Shown here: piece after piece, positions 17,645 to 25,303 of the stretch | How the letters are laid out: every line of letters starts with the position of its first letter | How positions within the stretch are numbered: position 1 is the stretch's first letter | Made by a program: the position numbers and the translations under genes | The notes under the pieces: generated by a model | Seen by the model: only the letters and a program-made list of their open reading frames with translations | Database searches by the model: none | What the model was told of the DNA's origin: nothing | NCBI GenBank assembly: GCA_964421565.1 | Contig: CAYQXJ010000016.1 | Location: forward strand, 1-64,000 | Direction: 5' to 3' | Length of the DNA stretch: 64,000 nucleotides | DNA from: CAYQXJ01 sp964421565 | Lineage (GTDB): Bacteria; Planctomycetota; Brocadiia; SM23-32

Positions 17645-17948
17645 CGGGCGGTTACTGCTCGGGGGCCGATGTGCCCACCTCCCTTTTCTCATCGTCTGCG
17701 GGCCCTCTTCCAGCAGGAGATCGGCCAGCGTCGGACGGCGCTCTTGGCGCGGGCGCGACGCCACAGATTTCCCCGTCACCACTCCCTCCCGCACGTGGGC
17801 ACAATGTCCGGGCAAAGGAACTCTGGTCGGGGTCGAGGTTCGGTTAAACTGGTAGGGTGGCACCTTTGGCGGAAGAAACCGCCGCCCCCGGGCAACTATG
17901 AGCATAGATGATGCCCGACGAGGCCGACATCGTGTGGAGGGATGCCGC
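17645..17948 (+). other. Intergenic region before the ECF sigma gene
   Basis: No coding signal was seen in these 304 bases. They contain a possible ECF-type promoter (17817-17845) and a GGCGG/CCGCC hairpin at about 17869-17884. Confidence 0.4.
17817..17845 (+). promoter_or_regulatory. Possible ECF-type autoregulatory promoter
   Basis: GGAACT at 17817-17822 resembles the -35 of ECF sigma promoters. GTT elements at 17838 and 17843 could serve as the -10. This is weak on sequence alone but well placed for an autoregulated sigma gene. Confidence 0.3.
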
Positions 17949-18518
17949 GTGCGCGAGACGGACGAACAGCTCGCCCGTGCCGCCGGGCGCGGTGACGACG
18001 CTGCGTTCCACGAACTGGTCGACCGTCACGCGGACCGGCTCTACGGGCTGGCTTTTCGCCTGGTGGGCAACGCCCCGGACGCGGAGGACGTGCTTCAGGA
18101 GTCTCTGCTGGGCGCTTTGGAGCAGATAGGTCGTTTCGAGGAACGTTCGACGGTGAAAACGTGGCTGAGCCGAATAGTCGTCCGCCAGGCGGCCCACCAC
18201 CACCGGCGCAGCGCCGTGCGGAGGACTCAGTCCGTGCCGGCCGGCTATGCGGACTCCAGCGCTGGCAACGTCGGCGAGCGTATCGGGCGGCGCATGGATG
18301 TCTCGCGCGCGCTGGCCGCCCTCTCGGACGACCATCGAGAGGTGGTGGTCTTGCGGGAGTTCGAAGGCCTGTCCTATGCTGAGATGGCTCGTGAGCTTGG
18401 CGTGCCGCGCGGCACGGTGGAGAGTCGCCTGCACCGGGCGCGGGGCGAACTGAAGCGTCTGCTCAGTGACTACCTGGCGCAACCCGACGCGCAGGGACCG
18501 CAGGAGGCAGAGACATGA
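17949..18518 (+). CDS. ECF-type RNA polymerase sigma factor
   Basis: A 189-residue sigma factor with region 2 (LVDRHADRLYGLAFRLVGNAPDAEDVLQESL, with the DAEDVLQE signature) and region 4 (LSDDHREVVVLREFEGLSYAEMARELGVPRGTVESRLHRAR, a helix-turn-helix), joined by a short linker. It lacks regions 1 and 3, as ECF factors do. GTG 17949 is chosen, with GGAGG 8 bases upstream. It overlaps the anti-sigma gene by 4 bp, so translation is coupled. Confidence 0.93.
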   Translation: MRETDEQLARAAGRGDDAAFHELVDRHADRLYGLAFRLVGNAPDAEDVLQESLLGALEQIGRFEERSTVKTWLSRIVVRQAAHHHRRSAVRRTQSVPAGYADSSAGNVGERIGRRMDVSRALAALSDDHREVVVLREFEGLSYAEMARELGVPRGTVESRLHRARGELKRLLSDYLAQPDAQGPQEAET

Positions 18519-18970
18519 GCGAATGCGAGGGCCGTCGGCTGGCGGCGTACTATGACGGCGAGCTGCCGCCCCGGGAAAGGGCGGCCGTCGAGGAGCACAT
18601 TGCCGGCTGCAGCAGGTGCCGCAGTGAATTGGAGCAGTTGCGCCGTCTCTCGCGCCTAATCGCCGAGACGGAAGCACCGGTCAGGTTGCCACAGCAGGCC
18701 CTTGCTCGCCTCCATCGCGCGCTGCCGCCGGTGCGCCAGTTCGAAGTGGTGCGGCTCTGCCGTCGGGTGGCGATTGCGGCCGCGGCCTTGCTGGCCCTGT
18801 CCGTTGGACTGATGTGGTACGGCACGCCCGAAGGGCATGGTGCCGCCGGCGTGCCCTCCGCGTGGGAGGTGACCGCCGTCAGCCTGGATACCGAGCTCGC
18901 GGACGTCGGCTCGAGTAGGGCGTATGCGCTCTGGTTCGCCGGTGACTTGAGCCGGGAGGCGGGTCCGTGA
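18515..18970 (+). CDS. Zinc-binding anti-sigma factor with one membrane helix
   Basis: A 151-residue anti-sigma factor. The N-terminal ZAS-type domain has His and two Cys in the H-x3-C-x2-C pattern (HIAGCSRC). A membrane helix follows (about 88-107, VAIAAAALLALSVGL), leaving a short periplasmic tail. Such proteins hold the ECF factor at the membrane until an envelope signal releases it. ATGA overlaps link it to the sigma gene upstream and GTGA to the sensor gene downstream. Confidence 0.9.
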   Translation: MSECEGRRLAAYYDGELPPRERAAVEEHIAGCSRCRSELEQLRRLSRLIAETEAPVRLPQQALARLHRALPPVRQFEVVRLCRRVAIAAAALLALSVGLMWYGTPEGHGAAGVPSAWEVTAVSLDTELADVGSSRAYALWFAGDLSREAGP

Positions 18971-19470
18971 CAAGAACGAAAGTGCTGCTGCTGGTCTCCT
19001 TCGCCGTTGTGTTTGCGACCGGCTTTGCCGTCGGGCGCCTGACCCGCCACAAGTTCGGGCGGCCGGGTCGCCAGTCGTGGCTGGCGGGGGAGCTTGAGCT
19101 CACACCTGAACAGCGCGAACAGATGGAAGCCATCTGGTCGGACGTGATGGGACGCCTGCACAAGGCGCACGAGCAGGAGCGAAGGGCCCTCTACGGCCAG
19201 CGGCAGGAGGCTATCGAGAATCTGCTCACGCCCGAGCAACTCACCGAGTACCTGGCCATTGTCGATCGGCACGAGGAACGCATGCGCGCACTCGCGCAGG
19301 AACGGTGGCAGGCGGTGCAGGAAGGGGTTGAGCGCACGAAGGAGATTCTCACCGAAGAGCAGGCCCGGCGCTACGAGGAAATGATGGAGCGCATGAAGGG
19401 CCGCATGGAAGGGCCCCGCCGAGACCACGACTTCCCCGCCCGCGAGGGCCGGGCCGAGCCGGCCCTTTGA
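18967..19470 (+). CDS. Spy/CnrX-like periplasmic helical protein
   Basis: A 167-residue protein with an N-terminal signal anchor (VLLLVSFAVVFATGFAVG) and a long helical region with repeated LTPEQ elements (LELTPEQREQ, LLTPEQLTEY). These are hallmarks of the Spy/CpxP/CnrX/ZraP group of periplasmic chaperones and metal sensors. In CnrYXH-type systems such a protein controls an anti-sigma factor, so it may be the sensor for the sigma/anti-sigma pair upstream. Metal ligands cannot be assigned with confidence. Confidence 0.75.
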   Translation: MTRTKVLLLVSFAVVFATGFAVGRLTRHKFGRPGRQSWLAGELELTPEQREQMEAIWSDVMGRLHKAHEQERRALYGQRQEAIENLLTPEQLTEYLAIVDRHEERMRALAQERWQAVQEGVERTKEILTEEQARRYEEMMERMKGRMEGPRRDHDFPAREGRAEPAL

Positions 19471-19487
19471 CTGCTTGCCTCTGCCTT

Positions 19488-19519
19488 GCACCCCGGCCCC
19501 CCCGCAACGCGCCGGGTGC
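19488..19519 (+). terminator. Hairpin after the sensor gene
   Basis: GCACCCCGGC (19488-19497) pairs with GCCGGGTGC (19511-19519) with one bulged C. No T run follows; it may act as a weak terminator or a processing stem. Confidence 0.35.
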
Positions 19520-19550
19520 CCACGGAAGAAAAACCCGCAGGAAGGGAACT

Positions 19551-19628
19551 ATGCTGCCGGAACGTACGGCTGCGCTCACCGTGGCGGTGGTCGCTCGGGC
19601 GCGTGGTCGCATCCGGAAGGAGGGGTAA
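19551..19628 (+). CDS. Possible 25-residue leader peptide
   Basis: A short frame with a good ribosome site (AGGAAGGGA, 3 bases before ATG) encodes a basic peptide ending ARGRIRKEG. Its stop lies 3 bases before the next start, so it could couple translation. Chance occurrence is quite possible. Confidence 0.3.
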   Translation: MLPERTAALTVAVVARARGRIRKEG

Positions 19629-19631
19629 GCC

Positions 19632-20213
19632 ATGTTCCGATGGAAGACGGCGGGGTTATTGACGCTCGGTGCTGCGGCGGTTCTGCTCGGCGCTGGGGTC
19701 GTGCTGGCCCAGGAGCGCGGGCGACCGGGCGGGGGCGGTGGGGGCGCACGAGGCGGCTTCGGGGGCGGCGGCTGGCCCGGGGCGGAGAGGATGGCGGAGA
19801 TGTTCCGGGAGAGGCTCCGGGAATCCCTCGGTGCTTCGGATGAGGAATGGGCGGTGATCGGGCCGCGACTGGAGAACGTGACAGCCCTGCGGCAGCAGAC
19901 CCGCGGCGGGCAGGGCATGCGCATGCTGTTCGGCCGCGGTCGCGGTGCTCAGGGCGAGTTCGGCGGACGGGGCCCCGATCGCGACGATGACCCCCAGGAA
20001 GAGCCGAGCAAGGTCGAGAAGGCCGCCGGCGAGCTTCAGGAGGCCCTGAGCCAGGACAGCGCACCGGCTGACCAGGTGCAGCAGAAGCTGACGGCCTACC
20101 GCGCCGCGCGGGAGGAAGCCCTGCAGGAGCTCGACAAGGCCCAGCAGGAACTGCGCGAAGTGCTGACGGTTCGCCAGGAAGCCCAGCTTGTGCTGATGGG
20201 CATCCTCGACTGA
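19632..20213 (+). CDS. Secreted Gly-rich/helical protein, unknown
   Basis: A 193-residue protein with a signal peptide (AGLLTLGAAAVLLGAGVVLAQ, cleavage likely after LAQ), then a Gly-rich stretch (GGGGGGARGG). A helical region (SDEEWAVIGPRLENVTALRQQ) and a C-terminal coiled-coil-like region (about 120-185, rich in Glu/Gln/Leu) follow. The helical half resembles Spy-like periplasmic proteins common in planctomycete-type genomes. AAGGAGGGG precedes the ATG. It lies between the sigma module and the T2SS genes. Confidence 0.65.
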   Translation: MFRWKTAGLLTLGAAAVLLGAGVVLAQERGRPGGGGGGARGGFGGGGWPGAERMAEMFRERLRESLGASDEEWAVIGPRLENVTALRQQTRGGQGMRMLFGRGRGAQGEFGGRGPDRDDDPQEEPSKVEKAAGELQEALSQDSAPADQVQQKLTAYRAAREEALQELDKAQQELREVLTVRQEAQLVLMGILD

Positions 20214-20279
20214 CCTGTTTGCGGGGCGAGGTGCTCCGGCGCTCCGCCCCGTTCCTCTTCCCCTCCCATCGGAGCGGCG

Positions 20280-22025
20280 ATGCTCGAGGCAATACGCACG
20301 TTGGAGAGCGAGGGTGTCATCGACAGCGCTGCCGCCGAACGCGTGCGGCGCATGGTCGCCGGCGGCATACCGCTCGACCAGGCCCTGGTGGACGCGGGGG
20401 GCGTGGCAGAGGTAGAGGCCCTGCGTGCGCTGGCCCGCCTGTTCGACGTGCCGTACGTCGAGCTGGACAGTTTCGCGTTCGACCCGACGTTCGTGCGCCG
20501 GTTCCCCGCGAAGATCATGCTCAAGCACGGCCTGTTGCCTTTGCGAGAGCAGAACGGAACGTTGCTGGTGGCCGGCAGCCGCCTGTTTGACGCCACCGGC
20601 CTGGACGAGATGCGGCTGACAACCGGCAAGGAATGCACCCTGGCGCTGGCGCCAGCCGCCGAGATCGCGCGAGTGACGCGCCAGTTGCTCGGCGTCGGGG
20701 CAGACACTGTCCAGTCGCTTGTCTCCAACAGCGCCGAAGCCGCCGTGCAGGTCATCGACGATGCCGACGGCACGGTGGACCTGAGCGAGGACGCCGAGGA
20801 CGCATCCATCATCCGGTTCGTCAACCAGGTGCTCACCGAGGCGATCGAACTGAGGGCGACCGACGTTCACTTCGAGCCCTTTGAGGACAGCCTGCGGGTG
20901 CGTTACCGCGTGGACGGCGTGCTCCAGCAGGCGTCCATCCCCTCGCAGGTGCGCCGCTTCCAGGCAGCCATCGTCTCGCGCCTGAAGATACTGAGCCGCC
21001 TTGACATAGCGGAGAAGCGCCTGCCGCAGGATGGGCGCGTCAAGCTGGTCATCACCGGGCGCGAGATCGACGCGCGCGTCTCGGTCATACCCATGCTCCA
21101 CGGCGAGGCCGTGGTGCTGCGGTTGCTCGACCGCAGCTCGGCGCTGCTCGGCCTGGACGGGCTGGGCATGGCGCAGCAGGACCAGGCTCAACTCGCCCGC
21201 ATCTGCGAGCTGCCGCACGGCATTGTGTTGGTCACCGGACCCACCGGCTCCGGCAAGACCACCACGCTCTATGCGGCCCTCTCGCGGATCAACGACATAC
21301 AGCGCAAGATCATCACGATCGAAGACCCGATCGAGTACCACCTGCATGGCATCAACCAGATACAGGTGGCTACCAGGGCCGGGCTGTCGTTCGCGCGGGG
21401 GCTGCGCTCCGTGCTGCGCCACGATCCCGACGTGATACTGGTGGGCGAGATTCGCGACCACGAGACCGCCGAGATCGCAGTGCAGGCATCGCTGACCGGG
21501 CACCTCGTGTTCTCCACGCTGCATACCAACGACGCCCCGGGCGCTACCGCCCGGCTGATGGACATGGGTGTTGAGCCTTACCTGGTTGCCTCGTCGATGG
21601 AGGCGGTCCTGGCGCAGCGGCTGGTGCGCTTGGTTTGCCCGCATTGCCGGCAAAGCTACAGGCCGAGCGAGGCCGAGGGGGCGCTGCTGGAGAAGGAGGT
21701 TGACCGTGTGCCGGATGAACTGGCGCGGGGCGCCGGATGCCGGGAGTGTCAGGAGACGGGATACCGCGGCCGCACCGGAATCTTCGAGCTGATGCCAGTG
21801 AGCGAACCGATACGGGAGCTGGTCCTCCGGGGTGCCTCTTCGGGCGAGGTCCGCCGCCAGGCGGTCTCGGAAGGGATGCGCAGCCTGCGGCGTGACGGAT
21901 GGCAACACGTGCTGGCGGGGCGCACCACCGTCGAGGAGGTCTTGCGCGTAACGAAGGACGAAAGAGCAGCGGCGCCCGCCGTCGACGGGGTCGATGGCGC
22001 GCGCAGTGCAGGAGGCGACGCCTGA
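20280..22025 (+). CDS. gspE: Type II secretion ATPase GspE
   Basis: A 581-residue secretion ATPase that powers pseudopilus assembly on the inner membrane. The N-terminal domain (about 1-140) would dock on GspL. The catalytic half has the Asp-box region ATDVHFEPFEDSLRVRYRVDG, Walker A GPTGSGKT (320-327), the Walker B region VILVGEIRD, the His-box HLVFSTLHTND, and the tetracysteine zinc motif CPHC...CREC that distinguishes GspE from PilB-like enzymes without it. It is the first gene of an 11-gene locus, and its stop overlaps the gspF start by one base. Confidence 0.96.
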   Translation: MLEAIRTLESEGVIDSAAAERVRRMVAGGIPLDQALVDAGGVAEVEALRALARLFDVPYVELDSFAFDPTFVRRFPAKIMLKHGLLPLREQNGTLLVAGSRLFDATGLDEMRLTTGKECTLALAPAAEIARVTRQLLGVGADTVQSLVSNSAEAAVQVIDDADGTVDLSEDAEDASIIRFVNQVLTEAIELRATDVHFEPFEDSLRVRYRVDGVLQQASIPSQVRRFQAAIVSRLKILSRLDIAEKRLPQDGRVKLVITGREIDARVSVIPMLHGEAVVLRLLDRSSALLGLDGLGMAQQDQAQLARICELPHGIVLVTGPTGSGKTTTLYAALSRINDIQRKIITIEDPIEYHLHGINQIQVATRAGLSFARGLRSVLRHDPDVILVGEIRDHETAEIAVQASLTGHLVFSTLHTNDAPGATARLMDMGVEPYLVASSMEAVLAQRLVRLVCPHCRQSYRPSEAEGALLEKEVDRVPDELARGAGCRECQETGYRGRTGIFELMPVSEPIRELVLRGASSGEVRRQAVSEGMRSLRRDGWQHVLAGRTTVEEVLRVTKDERAAAPAVDGVDGARSAGGDA

Positions 22026-23233
22026 TGCCGAAGTTTGAGTACAGCGCGGTCGACCGGAGCGGCCGGGAGGTCAGCGGGGACCTGGTGGCGGAGAGCAGAG
22101 GCGCCGCCGTGCAGAAGGTGCGCCGGCAAAGCCTGCACCCGCTCTCGGTCCAGCAGGCCGGCGAGCCCGCAGCGGGTCTGTCATTCGGCGGGGGGCGTGT
22201 GCCGCGCGCCGCCGTGGACTCATTCACCCGGGAACTGGCGAACCTGCTGTCAGCCGGCGTGCCGCTGAGCAAGGCGCTGAGAATCCTCGCTGACGAGGCC
22301 AGGCCGTCGGCTGCGCGTCGGCAGCGCGAAGCCATCCGCGAGGACGTGACCGGAGGGATGAGCCTGGCCGATGCGCTCGGACGTTGGCCGAGCGCGTTTC
22401 CCCCCGTTTACGTAGCCATGATACAGGCCGGCGAGATGGGCGGGTTCCTGGATACGGTACTCGCCCAGATCGCCGATTTCCGCGACCTGGAGCGCGACCT
22501 GAAGGGCAGGGTCGTCGCCGCGCTGGTCTACCCCGCCGTGCTCGCCGCCCTCGCCATCGGCGTGATGGCCTTTCTGCTCGCCTACTTCATCCCGCGATTC
22601 TCCACGGTATTCGCGGAGTTCGGCGGTTCGTTGCCGTGGCTGACGCGGGCCATAGTGGACGCCAGCGGGTTCATCGTCGACCACGGGCTTGTGCTATTGC
22701 TGGTGCTGGTGCTTGCAGTCGTTGCATTGCGCCGCGCGCTCGGCACGAAGGGAGGGCGCCGCCTGCTGGAGCGGGCGATGCTGCGCATGCCCGGCGTCGG
22801 GCGGGTAATGGCACGGTTCGCCATGGTGCGGTTCTGCCGCATGCTGGGCACGCTGCTGGGCGCAGGAGTGCCGTTGGTCACGGCCCTGTCCGCCGCCCGC
22901 AAGGCCATCGGCAACCAGACACTCGCCGACACGGTGGACGCGGCCGTCGAACAGGTGCGCCGCGGCAGGCCTCTGGCCCGCAGCCTGGCCGGCAGCTCTG
23001 AGCTGTTCCCCGCTTCTGTCGTCGAGATGGTGAGCGTGGGGGAAGAGACAGGCACACTGGCTGCGGAGCTGGTGCGGATGGCACAGACCTATGAACAGGA
23101 ACTCGACCGCCGGCTGCGGATGCTGGTGGCCCTCGCCGAACCGGCCCTGCTGTTCATCATGGCCTCTCTGATCGGCACGGTCGTTATCGGCATGCTGCTG
23201 CCCGTGTTCACACTGCAGGAACTTATAGGCTGA
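22025..23233 (+). CDS. gspF: Type II secretion inner-membrane platform protein GspF
   Basis: A 402-residue platform protein with two tandem GspF domains, each followed by membrane helices. The first repeat runs from about FTRELANLLSAGVPLSKAL to the helix AALVYPAVLAALAIGVMAFLLAYF. The second starts at RFCRMLGTLLGAGVPLVTAL and ends with the C-terminal helix LLFIMASLIGTVVIGMLLPVF. The start MPKFEYSAVDRSGR is typical of the family. It acts with GspE to drive pseudopilin polymerisation. Confidence 0.95.
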   Translation: MPKFEYSAVDRSGREVSGDLVAESRGAAVQKVRRQSLHPLSVQQAGEPAAGLSFGGGRVPRAAVDSFTRELANLLSAGVPLSKALRILADEARPSAARRQREAIREDVTGGMSLADALGRWPSAFPPVYVAMIQAGEMGGFLDTVLAQIADFRDLERDLKGRVVAALVYPAVLAALAIGVMAFLLAYFIPRFSTVFAEFGGSLPWLTRAIVDASGFIVDHGLVLLLVLVLAVVALRRALGTKGGRRLLERAMLRMPGVGRVMARFAMVRFCRMLGTLLGAGVPLVTALSAARKAIGNQTLADTVDAAVEQVRRGRPLARSLAGSSELFPASVVEMVSVGEETGTLAAELVRMAQTYEQELDRRLRMLVALAEPALLFIMASLIGTVVIGMLLPVFTLQELIG

Positions 23234-23268
23234 AGCGAATAGTGCTCAAGAAAGGAAGGAGGCCCGGC

Positions 23269-23718
23269 GTGACACGCAGGGCGCGACACAGAGTCGGAGG
23301 ACGGGGCGACCCGCGCGGGGCGTTTACGCTCATAGAGCTGCTGCTCGTCATGGTCATACTCAGCGTTCTGGCGGCGGTGGTGGTGCCGAAGTTCACGCGC
23401 CGCTCCGAGCAGGCACGCGTTACGGCGGCCCGGGCTGACATCGCCAACCTGGAGGTGGCACTCGACGCATTCGAGATCGACACCGGTCGCTATCCGAGCA
23501 CGCAAGAGGGCCTTGCGGCCCTGGTTGACGAGCCGACCGACGTGCGCAACTGGTACGGCCCTTACATAAAGCGCGGTGTGCCTTCGGACCCCTGGGGGAA
23601 TCCCTACGTCTACAGGTATCCGGGCGAGCACAACGAAGAGGGATACGACCTTCACTCCTACGGCCCCGACGGTCAGAGCGGGGGCGGAGACGACATTGAT
23701 AACTGGTCGACCCGGTAA
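23269..23718 (+). CDS. gspG: Major pseudopilin GspG
   Basis: A 149-residue major pseudopilin. The start is GTG at 23269, with a perfect AAGGAGG 6 bases upstream. The prepilin signal is basic and ends GAFTLIELL, with Ala rather than the usual Gly directly before Phe, then the hydrophobic helix LLVMVILSVLAAVVVP. The C-terminal half has the GspG pattern GRYPSTQEGLAALV, GPYIKRGVPSDPWGNPYVYRYPG and the Asp-rich DGQSGGGDDIDNW calcium loop. Confidence 0.95.
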   Translation: MTRRARHRVGGRGDPRGAFTLIELLLVMVILSVLAAVVVPKFTRRSEQARVTAARADIANLEVALDAFEIDTGRYPSTQEGLAALVDEPTDVRNWYGPYIKRGVPSDPWGNPYVYRYPGEHNEEGYDLHSYGPDGQSGGGDDIDNWSTR

Positions 23719-24217
23719 GACGGCCCGGCGCCGCTGGGCGAGGGGATTCACGCTGCTCGAGTTGGTGCTGGTGATGGTCATCATCGGCACCGTGCTCGGC
23801 ATGGCAGCGCCCTCGCTGCGCGGGTTCTTTCTGTCCCGTCGCACGCAGGATGCGGCGGCGCGTCTGGCCGCGCTGACACGGCTGGCCCGTTCGCTCGCAG
23901 TCAGCAATGGGCTCCGCTACCGCCTGGTGCTGGGCGACGATCAGGGCCTTATCTGCCTTACGCGCGAGGCAAGCGGAGGCTTCGAGCGCATCGGGACAGG
24001 GCTGGCCAGGCCCATCGTTCTGCCCGAGGGGGTGGAGCTGTCTCTCCAGGTCGCCGGAGCGCCACCGGGCCGCAACTACGTGGGTTTCTTCCCGGACGGT
24101 CGCAGCGAGCCGGCGAAGGTGACGCTCAGGGACGTGAAGGGCGGCACCGCTGTGCTCGTGTGCCGGGCGCCGGCCGAGTCGTTCGAACTGGTCGAGAGAC
24201 CAAAGGAGGAGCGTTGA
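23696..24217 (+). CDS. gspH: Minor pseudopilin GspH-like
   Basis: A 173-residue minor pseudopilin. The prepilin signal ends RGFTLLELVLVMVIIGTVLG. The C-terminal domain has the GspH/FimT-like SNGLRYRLVLGDD and YVGFFPDGRSEPAKVTL. A TTG start at 23696 is chosen because no ATG or GTG lies before the signal and GGAG is 6 bases upstream; it overlaps gspG by 23 bases. The start is the least certain part of the call. Confidence 0.8.
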   Translation: MITGRPGKTARRRWARGFTLLELVLVMVIIGTVLGMAAPSLRGFFLSRRTQDAAARLAALTRLARSLAVSNGLRYRLVLGDDQGLICLTREASGGFERIGTGLARPIVLPEGVELSLQVAGAPPGRNYVGFFPDGRSEPAKVTLRDVKGGTAVLVCRAPAESFELVERPKEER

Positions 24218-24597
24218 TTCTCGGGTTATACAATCGTCGGCGCGGCTTCACGCTGGTGGAGGTGCTCGCCAGTCTCGCTTTCGTCGGCGCCATATTGCCG
24301 GCGGCTCTGGCGGGAGTGTCGCTCGCGATGAACCTCGGCGAAACGGCGCGCGACCGAACGGAGGCCGCCCAATTGGCCGAGGCCAGGCTGGCCGAGGTCG
24401 TCGCCACGGGCCAGTGGCTGGAGGGTGAGGAAGCGGGCGATTTCGGCGAGCAGTGGGAGCGTTTCACCTGGCAGATGAAATCGCGGGACTGGGAGGAGCC
24501 CGGCTTGGCAGAGGTGACGGTGAGTGTCTTGTGGACGTCCCGCGACGCCGAAAGAACCGTAGACGTTACGACGCTCGTCTACCCGGGAGACCAGTAG
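24214..24597 (+). CDS. gspI: Minor pseudopilin GspI-like
   Basis: A 127-residue minor pseudopilin with prepilin signal RRGFTLVEVLASLAFVGAILP. The position-5 Glu is present. The body (NLGETARDRTEAAQLAEARLAEVV) resembles GspI/PulI. The start is TTG 24214, 4 bases after AAGGAGGA, overlapping the gspH stop. In the T2SS it would form the pseudopilus tip with the H, J and K subunits. Confidence 0.8.
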   Translation: MILGLYNRRRGFTLVEVLASLAFVGAILPAALAGVSLAMNLGETARDRTEAAQLAEARLAEVVATGQWLEGEEAGDFGEQWERFTWQMKSRDWEEPGLAEVTVSVLWTSRDAERTVDVTTLVYPGDQ

Positions 24598-24598
24598 C

Positions 24599-25303
24599 AT
24601 GAGCCAGGGCCGCCAGGTGAGGGGCTTCAGCCTGTTGGAGATGCTGGTTGCCATGGCGCTGACCAGCATGCTGGCAGGCACGCTCTACGCGGCGTTGCAG
24701 GTGGCCTTCAAGGGACGCGAGGCCACCGAACGCGCGCTCTCCAGGGCGCCCCGGGCGCACGCCGCACTGAGCATCATGCGCGCCGACCTTGGGGCAGCCG
24801 CCGGACCGCGCGGCCTGCTGGCCGGGGAGTTCATGGGCTACGACGGCGTGGGGGATAACGGCGAAGCGTCGGATGCGGTGCTGTTACACGCGTTTGCGAC
24901 CGTTCAATCGCCAGCCCCCGTGCCATCGCCCTTCGAACGTGTCCAATACGGCCTGGCCACGGACGAGGAGACGGGCGAAAGGGTGCTGGTCCGAAGTGCC
25001 GTGCGAAACCTGCTCGCGCCGGAGGAGCCCGAGCCGACCGAGGAGGTCGTCTGCCGACGGGTGGAGGCGTTCGACGTGAGGTACTTCGACGGAACGAGTT
25101 GGTTCGAGTCGTGGGATTCGGCGGCCATGGGCGAAGCGCTGCCGCTGGCGGTTGAGGTGGAACTCACGCTGCAACCGGGACTGGAACGCGACAAGGCTCA
25201 ACAGGTGGGCTACACGGCGGTCACGCTTGTCCGACTGCCCTGCGGAGAGCAGGGCTCGGCGGACGGCGGGGCTGTCGTCTCCGGCGGGGGGGTAGGCCGA
25301 TGA
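24599..25303 (+). CDS. gspJ: Minor pseudopilin GspJ
   Basis: A 234-residue minor pseudopilin with a short basic leader and prepilin signal RGFSLLEMLVAMALTSML. The C-terminal body includes the GspJ-like VEAFDVRYFDGTSWFESWDS and PLAVEVELTL, as in the tip complex. The gene begins one base after the gspI stop and overlaps gspK by 4 bp. Confidence 0.85.
   Translation: MSQGRQVRGFSLLEMLVAMALTSMLAGTLYAALQVAFKGREATERALSRAPRAHAALSIMRADLGAAAGPRGLLAGEFMGYDGVGDNGEASDAVLLHAFATVQSPAPVPSPFERVQYGLATDEETGERVLVRSAVRNLLAPEEPEPTEEVVCRRVEAFDVRYFDGTSWFESWDSAAMGEALPLAVEVELTLQPGLERDKAQQVGYTAVTLVRLPCGEQGSADGGAVVSGGGVGR

Noticed and set aside
15884..17905. Long open minus-strand frame of 673 codons
   Set aside because: It lies opposite prmC and murA and shows no domain.
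19656..21908. Long open antisense frame of 750 codons opposite gspE and its upstream gene
   Set aside because: The plus strand encodes an unmistakable GspE here; the antisense translation is compositionally biased and has no recognisable domain, as expected from high GC.
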